Positions 11,801-22,403 of a stretch of 64,000 nucleotides of DNA are shown in pieces. The position numbers and the translations under genes were made by a program. How positions within the stretch are numbered: position 1 is the first letter of the stretch; the number at the start of each line of letters is the position of its first letter. Origin of the DNA: Conus ventricosus (taxonomy: Eukaryota; Mollusca; Gastropoda; Neogastropoda; Conidae). The notes under the pieces are model-generated. The model had not been told where the DNA came from, searched no databases, and was given only the letters and a program-made list of their open reading frames with translations. Location of the stretch: positions 26,826,722 to 26,890,721 of the forward strand of contig CM031609.1 in NCBI GenBank assembly GCA_018398815.1, in the 5' to 3' direction.

Positions 11801-14521
11801 CAGTGGATGGTTGAAAGGGGTGTATGCTGGGTTGTACAGTGGATGGCTGAAAGGGTGTATGCTGGGTTGTACAGGTGATGGTTGAAAGGGGTGTATGCTG
11901 GGTTGTACAGTGATGGCTGAAAGGGTGATGCTGTGGTTGTACAGGTGATGGTTGAAAGGGGTGTAGCTGGGTTGTACAGTGGATGGCTGAAAGGGGTGTA
12001 ATGCTGGATGTACAGTGATGGTTGAAAGGGTGTATGCAGGGTTGTACAGTGATGGTGAAAGGGGTGTATGCTGGGTTGTACAGGTGATGGTTGAAAGGGG
12101 TGTATGCTGGGTTGTACAGTGGATGGCTGAAAGGGGTGTATGCTGGGTTGTACAGTGATGGCTGAAGGGGATGTGTACTGGGTTGTACAGGGATGGCTGA
12201 AAGGGGTGATATTGGGTTGTACAGTGGATGGCTGAAAGGGGTGTAATTGGGTTGTACAGTGGATGGCTGAAGGGGTGTATGCTGGGTTGTACAGTGGATG
12301 GCTGAAGGGGTGTATGCTGGGATTGTACAGTGGATGGCTGAAGGGGGGGTATGCTGGGTTGTACAGTGGATGGCTGAAAGTGGGTGTATGCTGGGTTGTA
12401 CAGTGGATGACTGAAGGGGGTGTATGCTGGGTTGTACAGTGGATGGCTGAAGGGGGTGTATGCTGGGTTGTACAGGTGATGGCTGAAGGGGGTGTATGCT
12501 GGGTTGTTCAGGTGATGGTTGAAGGGGGTGTATGCTGGGTTGTACAGTGGATGACTGAAGGGGTGTATGCTGGGTTGTACAGGTGATGGTTGAAGGGGGG
12601 TATGCTGGTTGTACAGGTGATGGCTGAAAGGGGTGTATGCTGGGTTGTGCAGTCACACAATGCAAACATTAGCAGACATACATCCAGCATTTGTTTCGAA
12701 GCATAAGGGGGTAGAAACCATTTCACTTAAAAGCCAAACTGCCCCTCTTCTCTCCCTCCACCTGTTTATATCCTGGTTGAATATTATTCAGAAGGTTGGC
12801 AGCTCTGTTCCCTGCTCTCTGATCTCTCTCTCTCTGCTGACCCTCTCTCTCCTCATCTCTGTTTCTCTCATCTCTCTCTCTCTTTTCTCTCTCTCCCCTT
12901 CTCTCTCTCCCTCTCCCTCTCTTCTGGTTTCTCACCCTCTCTCTCCTTCTCTTTCTCCCTCTCTCTCTCTCGCTCTCTCTCCCCTCCCCCCTGTCTCTCT
13001 CTTCTTTCTCTCTCTCCCTCTCTGTCTGTCTCTCTCTCTGTCTCTTTTCTCTCCGTCTCTCTCTCTCTCTGAGTGTCTAAGTCTGTGTGTGTTTACATGT
13101 GTGTGTGTCTGTCAGCTGTCTGTCTGTCTGTCTACATTTTCAGAATGTTCAACTGAAGATTTACATCCACTTAACAATGAGAATGTTCAGAAGATTATTT
13201 ATATGCAGATCCAGTGAAGATGTGGGGGTGAAAGGTTTGACAAGGTTCATTTTCCCTAGGCAAGTCGTGGTCCCAGTCAGCATCAGGGATCCCCACACCC
13301 CACTCGCTGCTAACATGGCTTCCATGAGGACCCCGATTGACATGGACTGGTGGAAGTGGGTGAGTACTGTGTTGTGTGTGTGTGTGTGTGTGTGTGTGTG
13401 CAAGCCTGCCTGTCGACACTTCAGTTAATGCTCTACAGCTTTCATTATCTGCAGAGTCTTGTCGTTTATGGTTTTTCTATCCCTGGTGTCTGATCTCCAC
13501 CCTCATACATCTTCTTTGTCTTTATCACGTATACTTCTTTGGAATCTATTTTCAGAACTTGTCTTCAGTTACTACCTCTGTGGTTTGGGGCAAGTCCAGT
13601 GAGGTTTCATTCATGTTTCTTTGAAAGCCCGATGACAAGAAAAAAAAAAAAGGACAAGTGACATTCAGATGTGACAGAGGAAGTGTTATTGTCCAGGTGG
13701 CTTCCTGTACGGGTGGGGGGGAGAGACGTCACAGTGTCGGATCCTGAACACCGGCAGAGAAGTATGACCCATTTGCCAACTCCTGGACCCCCAGCCCCCA
13801 TGGACACACGCCCGCGTGGCTTATGTCTGGTAGCAGTTGATGACAACATCTACGCCATGGGCGGGAGCAACGATATGACCGACCCCTTGTAAGTATGGAG
13901 GTCTACAACATCTCACCGACAAGTGGCGCCCCCTGGCTGACATGATCTTGAAGAAGGTGTGGTCAGCCTTCGCCTCTGCAGACAAAAAGATCTATGTCAT
14001 CGCTGGCGGGATCGTAGGCAAGTTCTACGAGGCAGTAGAGTGTTTCGACACCCGCACAGAGACGTGGTCGTCGGTCTCTCCAATGAGGGAGCGGAGGTGC
14101 GACGCGCGAGCGGTGGCGGTGGACGAAGACATCTACGTCTTTGGAGGGTTCCGTCGTCTGGAGTGCCCCAGTGCGGTGCACTCAGGTCACAGCCTAAAGT
14201 TTTGTGGCGTGGAGATGTACGCCTCCAAAAATGACTACTGGATGTCCATGCCCAGCCGCTACGGGGCCCCAGGCCTGTGCACGATGAGTGAGAACTGCAG
14301 CCTGTATGGGGCGCTGTACGATGGGGAGGACATTCTGGTGGTGGGGTCGCTGGAGGTGGGCAACGGGCAGTTCAACTGTGTGCGCGCCTTCAACCGGCAC
14401 ACCAACAGCTGGCACCACGGTTGTACAGGAGTGTCCGGAGCACCAGGAGCGCTACCAGACCTGTCTGCTGAACGTGCCCTCCTCCACGCTGGCGCTTCTG
14501 GAGCAGAACGGCTCACAGTGA
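8390..14521 (+). CDS. BTB-BACK-Kelch (kelch-like) gene, 5' incomplete, frame broken by indels
   Basis: Kelch-like proteins are usually substrate adaptors for Cullin-3 ubiquitin ligases: BTB binds Cullin-3 and dimerises, BACK is a helical linker and the Kelch propeller binds substrate. Visible exons are 8390-8706 (second part of BTB), 9796-10146 (BACK), 13260-13359 (linker) and 13697-14521 (Kelch blades and C-terminus), about 530 codons in all. Family members are usually 550-620 residues, so only the first 50-60 BTB residues appear to be missing; I found no exon for them upstream. Splice phases agree across all junctions when small indels near 8660-8665, 13715-13721, 13883-13890, 13908-13917 and 14411-14420 are allowed for. 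Because introns are kept it is not a processed pseudogene; either it is a decaying gene or the assembly has uncorrected errors here. The exact subfamily is not recognised. Confidence 0.85.
9796..10146 (+). CDS. kelch-like gene, BACK-domain exon
   Basis: The exon is bounded by the acceptor tgtatcaacag and the donor gtgagt at 10147. It encodes the classic BACK pattern: EATFSEEFLRMSKEEVCQL, then AYEDDVMEAIVRWCRFDMEN, then HLPEMLDQCVRPSLI. It ends with YQQVLVISGGEGLLS, which leads toward the first Kelch blade. The frame is open throughout and it ends in phase 2. The 36-bp minisatellite starts about 20 bases after the donor, so the open frame on the opposite strand through this exon is a by-product of that array. 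Confidence 0.9.
10166..12652. repeat. 36-bp minisatellite in kelch-like intron
   Basis: The unit runs ctgggttgtacagtggatgg then ctgaaaggggtgtatg (36 bases) and is repeated over about 2.49 kb, roughly 65-70 copies. Variants include acaggtgatgg for acagtggatgg, and single-base indels are common around 11380-12260. Because 36 is divisible by three, very long open frames appear on both strands (up to 818 codons on the minus strand); these are artefacts of the period. The array starts about 20 bases after the BACK-exon splice donor. Confidence 0.97.
12820..13135. repeat. (CT)n and (TG)n tracts upstream of kelch linker exon
   Basis: About 260 bases of tctctctctc with scattered changes are followed by short (TG)n and (CTGT)n runs, ending about 125 bases before the acceptor at 13259. 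Confidence 0.95.
13260..13359 (+). CDS. kelch-like gene, short linker exon
   Basis: The exon lies between the acceptor tttccctag and the donor gtgagt. With the two bases left over from the BACK exon it reads KQVVVPVSIRDPHTPL, then AANMASMRTPIDMDWWKW, in phase 0 at its end. A long pyrimidine tract (12820-13080) lies upstream. The WWKW ending resembles the tryptophan strand that opens a Kelch blade. Phase agreement with the BACK exon is the main support. Confidence 0.7.
13697..14521 (+). CDS. kelch-like gene, Kelch-propeller and C-terminal exon, frameshifted
   Basis: After the acceptor ttattgtccag the exon encodes several Kelch blades. Blade signatures visible are LVAVDDNIYAMGG, then KIYVIAGG with VECFDTRTETW, then AVAVDEDIYVFGG with VEMYASKNDYW, and DGEDILVVGS with RAFNRHTNSW. 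The C-terminal tail ECPEHQERYQTCLL leads to a stop at 14519-14521. Four single-base breaks interrupt it: within the seven-G run at 13715-13721, at 13883-13890 (an in-frame TAA follows), at 13908-13917 and at 14411-14420. The sequence gtaagtatgg at 13887 looks like a perfect splice donor, but blade sequence resumes at once after it, so a real intron there is unlikely. Confidence 0.8.
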
Positions 14522-14554
14522 GCCTTCCTCCTGAACCTGACCTTGTCACACTCT

Positions 14555-14790
14555 GATATAAGTGACCTGACTGTCACCCCTGACTCATTCACCTCTGACC
14601 TCATCGCCCCTGTGTGACCTTCCCCAAGTCCACTCACCCCATCCCTCTTCACTCTGATCTTGTCACCCCTGTGCTGATCAACTCATTCACCCCGACCTCA
14701 TCACCCCTTTACTTATCTTCACACTAATCATTCCAACATCTTCACCCCTGACCTAATCACCCTTGAACTCATGTATCCCTGAAATTCACT
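14555..14790. repeat. Degenerate TGACCTCATCACCCC-type repeats after the kelch stop
   Basis: Beginning 35 bases after the kelch-like stop codon, units with tgacc/tgatc followed by tcattcacc, tcatcgcccc, ttgtcacccc or tcatcacccc recur about ten times. The region is probably 3' UTR. The repeated TGACCT is also a nuclear-receptor half-site, but I attach no function to it. Confidence 0.6.
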
Positions 14791-15289
14791 ACCCAGTACT
14801 GTGCTTAACACGGGGAGGTGTCGAGTGGAATTTCAGCAAGGAAGGGGAACTTGTGGGCAACAACCTGACCTTATGTTGTGTAGGTAGTTAAATAGAAAGG
14901 AGACTGCACAGGCGGGTTGAGAGACAGAAGAGCAAAATTTAGAAAAATCATTTACTGGTGCTTGAAAAGGGGAAAAAGTATATTTCGTTCTGTCTGTCAT
15001 ACCAAAAGTTCAGGAGTGTTTCTTGAGGAGGCCTGAGGAATGGGAAGAAGAGGCTTGAAGGGTATGAAAGAAACTACAGAGGCAGATCTATGTGTATGCA
15101 TTTTATTTTTGTGTATACACATATGCATTTTGCATGGATGCATATATGTGTATGCATGTACACAAAACACTTTTACTGTTGCTTGCCAGATTTTCCTTTT
15201 GAATTAACGCATACACGCAAACAACACAGGCACATGAAATGCATGAGGTTGTGCACATACTGTTGCTTGCTTGTAAAATAGACACAACA

Positions 15290-15294
15290 CACAC

Positions 15295-15342
<48 letters not shown>

Positions 15343-15466
15343 TAAACACGCACAACACACACATATAGTCTCAGTCTCACGCGCAAAACACACACACACA
15401 CACACAATTGCAATTTAAACTTTTGCTCATTCTCAATACAGATCGGCACTTCAGCTATCAAAAATT

Positions 15467-15510
<44 letters not shown>
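15290..15510. repeat. (AC)n tract followed by a 43-base poly-C tract
   Basis: (AC)n is at 15297-15335 and 15389-15407, and an unbroken C run is at 15468-15510, followed by nine A. Confidence 0.98.
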
Positions 15511-15512
<2 letters not shown>

Positions 15513-17077
15513 AAAAAAACTCACATCTTTGTGAAACACATCTTTTTAAGTAGGTACAGTGCAAATGGGATTAAAATGGACCTTCACACAAATATAATGT
15601 TTTGTCTGCTTTCCCTTAAACATCACATCTCAGAATGAAAAAATTAAAAATCGCTGAGGTATAAATGTATGTTAAAACCATTCCATTCACATTTTCTTTA
15701 GCTTTATACAGAAATGTGTCATCTGTATTTTACAGTGTAGATTTCTAGCTCTTAATACAGAAAAGTCTAATCAGTAAATGACAATGTAGTACTTTATTAA
15801 AGCATGTTTTTTTGCTGTGGCTGAAGAAAGTTCATTGAATGTTAACACTGTTGCAAACGTTTTGGTAGTTCATGATAGCTTTTAATCCAGATGACAATCA
15901 AGTTGACATGAATCGCTACTTATTTGGCTGAAACCACGAGATGTTATGAAATAAAACACAAAGCTGTCTTCATTGTGAAACTGGTTTCGAAGATACTGGG
16001 TAACATGTGTGACAGTTGTGTTTACTGCAAGACAAGCACATTTCTTTTTCTCATGAAGGATATTTTATAAAGTCTCCCTGAGAGTTCATCTTGTACTATG
16101 TTAAAAATTTGTGGGTCAGTGAAGTTGTGGAGTGAACATAATGCAGATGACTACAGCGGTTCGTGTGGAGACATTGCCTGTCTTGTCACTTTCATTTCAA
16201 AGGACCGCAATGGAGTTTAGGGGCTTTTAAAAAAGACTATAGCTAGTGAGCTTGTAATTTAAATCCCCTTTTTTGTAAAGAGGTGTTTTCAGCAGTATTT
16301 TTTGGATCTTTCTCCCTATTTATTTACATGACCTTAACAAAGTACTCGCAAAGAGAGGTATCCCCTTTTACAGTCACTAATGCCTACAATGATAATGCCC
16401 CGAAATACATGATTCCTGCAGATTGACTATGAACTATTCATCCTAAGCATTCTTCATGGGCACATGAAGATGACCGGTAATGTAAGTTTCATTTTGAAGT
16501 ACTTATGGTCCTCCATCCTACACACAAAATAGGTTCAGCTCCAAAACTGTGTGTATTTCACATGCCTCACAACATGACGGCATTATCTGCATAGAGTAGG
16601 ATCACTTCACAGACAAGTGGCCATTCAAAACAACACACGTGCCGATCTTTATGGAGAATGAGCATGAACGTTTTATACTTTACTGGTCTGGGATCGAAAA
16701 GGGAAAATTCATGTAGTACACACTGATGGTTGTTCTGAACCTTTCATCGATAACAAGGCACTGTGCTAAAACAGTGTGTTCTAGTCAGATTAAAGTGATT
16801 CCTGGCAGAGATTTACAAGGTGGTGAAAATATTCGGAGATCTTGTTCATGATTGCTACGTCTTTCCTGAAAAAGTGCGCTTTGAAAATCACAGCCCTGCT
16901 TTTCATTGTAATAGAAATAGGTTAGCATTAGGACCTCTTTTAATACATATGAATGAGATTACAGTGACGGAGAATGGACAAAAAAAAATATTCTGGTGTG
17001 CATGCAGCAGTTTACATACATGTTTCTCCTGAAGGAAGAGAGGGACACACTGGATGTAAGCAAGTGCCATGTGTTTT

Positions 17078-17789
17078 AATTGTTAACCTGCACTTGTTTT
17101 CCCCCACTACTTAATTGTTCAGCATTCTATTGTTTGGTCAATCAGTGGGAGATTGCATCTCTTAAGAGATCCAAGTAAAGGTGGTTCTGTACAATTCTTA
17201 GCCACTCCAATGCTTGGGTTATTGAACAGCAGATCTGACCACTCAGACTGTTCCATTCTTTGACCTCCCTTGCATCCTTGAATGGATCCTCAAGCATAGG
17301 CTCAAAGATTGTCCCTTACATTTTATACTGTTTGAATAATGCTTTTAGTTTTTCAGCAACTTTTTTCCTCTCCACACCTTTGTTTTGTTCCATTTACTAC
17401 CCTTCGCTGGCTGCTTTGGGGGTGCTGTTGGATTCTTTTTTGAACCTTGGCAGTGAGAACACCACAGAATTGTGGACTGTGGTGTGTCTCTATTTGACAC
17501 CAAGAGCACAGACACAATCAGCCGTGTCTCCCTGATGAGTCCGATCCAGCGGACGAAAGGCCTAGGAGCAGGCAATACAAAAATGTGCCTTTGAGAGAGG
17601 TTATGATGGTTCCCTCAGGCAGCTAGTGAAGGGCTTCTCATAGTTATAATATATTCCCCCATTTTCTTCATCTTCAATTTTTTTTTGTTTTTTTTTAAGT
17701 TCAAATCTTTGCCAAGTCATTACTATAACGACTGAAGAATTGTTAACCTGCACTTGTTTTCCCCCACTACTTAATTGTTCAGCATTCTA
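17078..17789. repeat. 52-bp perfect direct repeats 660 bp apart, bracketing the hammerhead
   Basis: The stretch 17078-17129 (starting aattgttaacctgcacttg) recurs exactly at 17738-17789. The hammerhead ribozyme lies between the two copies. Direct repeats around a hammerhead recall the pseudo-LTR layout of Penelope-like elements or retrozymes, but no coding remnant of such an element is visible and 52 bp is short. A simple local duplication is the alternative. Confidence 0.7.
17521..17573 (+). ncRNA. Type I hammerhead ribozyme, complete core with minimal helix III
   Basis: All conserved elements of a hammerhead self-cleaving ribozyme are present in order. CTGATGA is at 17532-17538, helix II GTCCG/CGGAC at 17539-17543 and 17550-17554 with a six-base loop, and GAAA at 17555-17558. 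Helix III is minimal (A17558-T17563 and G17559-C17562 around a two-base loop). The cleavage-site base is A17564. Helix I is CTCC (17528-17531) with GGAG (17565-17568), then an internal loop GTGT/CA, then GCC (17521-17523) with GGC (17571-17573). The predicted cut is between 17564 and 17565. Hammerheads with such a short helix III are known from Penelope-like and related retroelements in animals; a source element is inferred, not shown. Confidence 0.9.
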
Positions 17790-20084
17790 GTGTTTTAATT
17801 CAGTGCAGAGCATCTTAGATTGTTTTAGCATTTGCTGTCCAGGTTTTGTAGTCGCAGGTTTTATCTTTAATTCCTCTGATTCTGCTGTACATGCAACTGT
17901 AATATTACCTGAAACATTGACAGAATTAATTCATAAAATGCTGAGGGTGTATGAAAATGTGACACACTCACTTCCATGGTCACAAAGGAGTCTGCTGGGC
18001 AGGGTCACTGCACAGTTTGTTGTGACACACCCGTGAGGATAAGGGGAAAAGGGACGAATCAAAAGAATAAATGACGTGATGGATGAAATTAACGAACGAA
18101 GAAACCTGAAAACAAACACCCCCCTGTTTACAATCTGTACCACTGTACATGCTGATGATACAATTGTTGTGTTTCTTTCACCATTAGTGTACTAACTGAA
18201 CCATTTCCAAACACAGCGTGACTTAAATAGGTATTTGATATGTTCACAGTGTTAATGTACAGTAAGAAATATATCTGTTGCATGAAATCAAAATGTAGCA
18301 TGGTTTAGTGCCCCCAGACCAGAGTGAGACAACTTGCATGAATCGGAGAAATGTTCACTGGTTGTGTGTGTGAACTTGTGTTGACTCGCATAGAAATATA
18401 CTAGAACAATGAAAAAGTGAATTGCAAAGTACTTACCTGTATCCTTTGCCTCCTTTACAATAAATATGACAAATCCTACTCTCTAACTCAGATCATGTTG
18501 TATATTCACAGCAGTAAAATCTTAATTCTAAGATGCCCATTTAAATCGTATATTAGAAATACATCTTGAAACATAATTACCAATATCAATGAAGGTGGTC
18601 TGAAAGTAAATCAAAAGTAATGTAGAAATCATTCCCCATGTGTACACATTCCAATACATAGCTTCTTATTTTGATATGTTGACAGCTCCAAATAAAATAT
18701 TTGCAGATTTCTACCATTTTTATCAAACAGTCGCTAGCTGCAGCTTTCAATGAAGAAATGAAGCTTCTCAAGTTACAAAATGGAGGTATCAGTGTTTCAT
18801 ACAAAGGTGATCAAGTGGCCCAAAACAGCAGGAAAAGTGGAGCAGTATAACCACCTGTTTAATGTCTGGTCTGTGAGCGGAGTGACCAGGCATGTTATTG
18901 TGGAGAAGCCAATGGGAGCAGCTTAAGCGATCATACTGTGATAAATGCTACTTGTGCAAAACACTACTGGCATAAAGTTTCTAGCTCAGAGCACACTTTT
19001 GTTGGTGGGCTCTGCAGTCATCAAAGATGGGCTGGTACATCCATGGGAACGCTCCCGTGGAGGTTCTGTCATGTCACATCCGGTGCCCATTACACAAGGG
19101 CATCTGCCAGGGAGAAATTATGTCCTTGACATATTAATGGAATGCCCTGTGCGTGCCTGCACCCTATGTGAACACAGTGCAGGGTTCCAAGGGTGGTGCA
19201 GGATTGCTCCCAGCGGGTTGGTTCGGCAGCTGAGGACAGTACTGAACTTTGTCCTACCCGCATGTTTGGGTGTGTATTTTTCTTCTCTTTAGAGTTAGAC
19301 ACAGTGTTTCTCTTCCATGATGGTTCATTGTATGAAACTGCCATGGACTTTGATGACAGGGTCCAAATGAATTGTAAGCTTGCAGCCCAGGACATTATCA
19401 TGTGGATTTCAAGTCTATACCTAGTTCGCAACGGACATTTTCTACCCACAGAGAAAAGGGAGAGAGTGTGGGGAAAAGAAAAAAGAAATGCAAGGGAAGT
19501 AAATATACGGTCCTTTTTTCATAATTATATGATCCTTTTTTCACTGTCATTTGCTTTATTTACGCCACTTTTAGGTTATGGTTGTCAAAAGTGATCTGGA
19601 ATAAGCTACACTGTCAACCAGCAAATTTTACCGCAGCCTGCGTTTTCTAGTCATTGCTGTCAGCAGGGTTTTTTTCCATGCCACACAGGGCAGGTCCACT
19701 GTACTCCACTTACTTTCATACATCAAGTTTGGGAAAAAAACCAAGTCTTTTAATTGGAGGGCAGCTGTTTAGAATAAGTCAAATATGTAGTTCTTCCCTT
19801 AGAAGATTATTATTTTTATTTTTGCAAGTAAAAATCCAATATTCACTATACCACAAAATGTATCCAGATTTTTTACATGGATATGAATTGCTTGAACGAC
19901 AACAAAAATGTTAATGCAACTTTTCAGAGGAGATTAATTTTTTTGTGTTAATATGTGTGTGATATCATGAGAAATATGTCTCTGAGAAACATGCAGCTGC
20001 AAAGATTGTTCCTTTGGACATGAGAAAAAATTATGCTTGTTTTTTTTTTTTTTTTTCTTTCTTTCTTTTTTTTTTTTTTTTTAT

Positions 20085-20430
20085 TTTAATCTATGCCAGG
20101 GTGATGGCCAGTGTGGTATCTTAAAAGTGTCCAGTGGCTTCAGCAGGCTATCACTGTGAACCAGAATGAAGAAGGATTGTCCTGGTCAGTTTCACTTACC
20201 AAGGCAAATAGTCGCCTTTTCGCCATAGGAAAGTTTATTGTTGTCTTCTTTTCTTTCTTTCTTGTTTGTTTTTATTCTACGCAAGGGTCATGGCTGGTAT
20301 TAAATTTTAAAGGTGTCCAGTACAGTGTTCAGTTGACCATTATTGTGAACCAAAATTAATGTAGGATTCTTCTGGTCTGTTTCCATTACCAAGGCAAATT
20401 ATTGTCACCTTTCCACCAAAGGTTTTGTTT
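20085..20430. repeat. Diverged duplication of about 180 bp
   Basis: Two successive stretches share the order tatgccagggtgatggcc / tacgcaagggtcatggct, then aaagtgtccag / aaggtgtccag, then gtgaaccagaat / gtgaaccaaaat, then ttaccaaggcaaat, then a T-rich tract. The similarity is clear but reduced, so the duplication is old. Confidence 0.75.
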
Positions 20431-21801
20431 TGTTTTTTTCTTATTTTTCTGTGTGCTAGGCGGAATTGGTAATATCACACATAAAAGCAAAAGCTGCAGA
20501 TATGTGTGTGTGTGTATGTATGTGTGAGTGTGCGTGCATGTACTTTGAAATCTTTGGAAGTGTATTTTGCATTTGTGTTTTTGTCTTCATGCATACATGT
20601 GTCTGAATGCTTCTTTGCGTGCATGTGTGTATGTAGGTAGGCACACATGATTGTGCATGCATGTTCCTTTGTGAGACATAGTGTGTGTAGCAGCAGAAAG
20701 ACATTAGGAAAGTGTTCAGCGATACTGCCAGATCATTAAGCATGAAATGCTTCTGCATAGCTTTGTATTTGTGTGTAGTTCATTTTTAAGTTAAGTGGAT
20801 TCACAGAAGGGAAAAAAAACAGAGTTGTGGATAATGTCTTTGCTACGTTGAGGCAGTTTGTGTTACTGTATTGTACGACTTCACTATGCGGGACCATCAA
20901 AATCTGTTGGAAAATAATTCTAATATAGTTAAGACAGCGTTGAATGTGGATGTTGCAACCTGTTGTGGTGCATTTGTATATATTGTATATATTTGTGTAA
21001 CATGGTCATTTTTACACAAAGTGACCTGTGGCATTTGTATATTTTGTACTTATTTGTATGTACAATGATCATTTTATGCCTAGTTTTATCACTTTACCTC
21101 AGATATTGTTCTCCAGCAGCTGAGTTGTATAGACAGCCGTGAGCACCATATACATTTGAAGTTGTCCAGCAATACATTTTATATGTGCTGTTGTGTACTA
21201 CCCTGTTGCCCCCAGGTATTGACAGAAATAAACTGAATACTGCTGATGATGGGTTTGCAGTGTGACGCGCGTGTGAAGCTGGGTTCTTCTGGTCCTGTTC
21301 CAACAATGAACAACCCCACATAGCTTTCACTTTGCACTTCTTCCCCGGCCCTGGGCATCTTTTGAAGGTGTTCGCTTTGATTTGTACGACAGATCTGCTC
21401 CTTCGATGTGTGTGTGTGCGCAGGTGTGCGTGCATGCGTGTGTGAGTGCATGTATGTGTGCATGCATGTGTGCGTTTACACACGTGTGTGCTTGTGTGGT
21501 TGGCCCGTTCTTGGTCCCCATCGTTTCTCATATCAGCTATTTAAAATGAGTTGTGAGAATGACCAACATTCCTTTTAATGGAATCACTACAGAAATGTGT
21601 TAGATTGTAAGCTTAGACTAGGATTAAGATTATGTGAAAAAAAAACAAAAATTGTGTATTGGTCGTGATTTTTGTTCACTCTTTCCCTCTGCTCATCAAA
21701 ACTAGCCCAAAACAGTAGCTCCAAGCTCCCCTTAACTGCACAGCTATGAATCCTGGATGGCGCTCCACACAGGCTGAGAACAGACAGATTGAGGACAAAC
21801 T

Positions 21802-21807
21802 AATAAA
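21802..21807 (+). promoter_or_regulatory. Candidate poly(A) signal, + strand
   Basis: AATAAA followed by gtttgtagtgacc. It is the last + strand hexamer before the base composition switches near 22.3 kb. It is only a candidate for the kelch-like transcript. Confidence 0.3.
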
Positions 21808-22087
21808 GTTTGTAGTGACCGCACTGACCTGACCTACGATGCCATGCGCTTGCGGTGGTTTACCTCACATTTGAGAAGTTGGGGGCATGAGATTTGAGTT
21901 TCTGCATAAGGGAGGGACATGTTATCGTGTTCAATACAATTTCCCTTTTGTAATTACTGGCACTTTTGCTGTATACTTTGTGACAAACAAGAAAGTCACC
22001 ATGAAAACCTTGTTCAGAGATGTGATCGTTGAATTTCTGAAAGAGATCAACATTTTTCATCTGAGCTAAGATTTTACAGAAGAAAGA

Positions 22088-22228
22088 CTTTTAACAAAAT
22101 TTCCTGTGTGTTTTTAGAAGGTGTATTGAAAAGGGTTTTTTAACAAAATTTCCTGTGTTTTTAGAAGGTGTATTTAAAAGGGTTTTTGTGAATTTCCGTT
22201 GTTTTTAGGTGTATTTTAAAGGGTTTTG
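22088..22228. repeat. Tandem repeat of about 55 bp, three copies
   Basis: The elements ttaacaaaatttcctgtg, tttttagaaggtgtatt and aaaagggtttt recur three times with increasing decay. Confidence 0.85.
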
Positions 22229-22397
22229 TGAATGAGTTGGGGGTTTTTTTTTCCCCTTTTTTAAAAAATGATTTGTGAGTAGACTTGAACAGTGACAGCC
22301 CTAAGAGGCACACACATACACTCACGGCCAATCCCAATCATTCCCTCACTGCCTCCAATCAAGACAAGCCGAGCAGGTTGAGACAGCAACAGATACC

Positions 22398-22403
22398 TTT
22401 ATT
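22398..22403 (-). promoter_or_regulatory. Candidate poly(A) signal, - strand
   Basis: On the minus strand AATAAA is followed by ggtatctgttgctgtctc, a G/T-rich downstream element. If used, the CMIP 3' UTR would be close to 19 kb, so transcript data are needed before accepting it. Confidence 0.3.

Larger units (their letters stand above)
14522..22397. other. Downstream of the kelch-like gene: possible 3' UTR and intergenic sequence
   Basis: No exon is supported here. The + strand is rich in T and G and has several AATAAA hexamers (about 15951, 18690, 21228 and 21802-21807). The last is followed by a G/T-rich stretch and could end a very long transcript, but an earlier end is equally possible. 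The hammerhead, the 52-bp direct repeats and the duplications listed separately lie here. Confidence 0.5.

Noticed and set aside
9830..12665. Minus-strand open frames of 505 and 818 codons, Pro/Ser/Thr/Gln/Tyr-rich
   Set aside because: They are produced by the 36-bp minisatellite, whose period is a multiple of three. One runs antisense through the BACK exon, and their composition simply repeats the unit.
13887..13896. Splice donor gtaagtatgg inside the Kelch exon
   Set aside because: It is a strong match to a donor, but Kelch-blade sequence (MEVYN, then DKWRPL) continues at once in shifted frames, so indels explain the break better than an intron.
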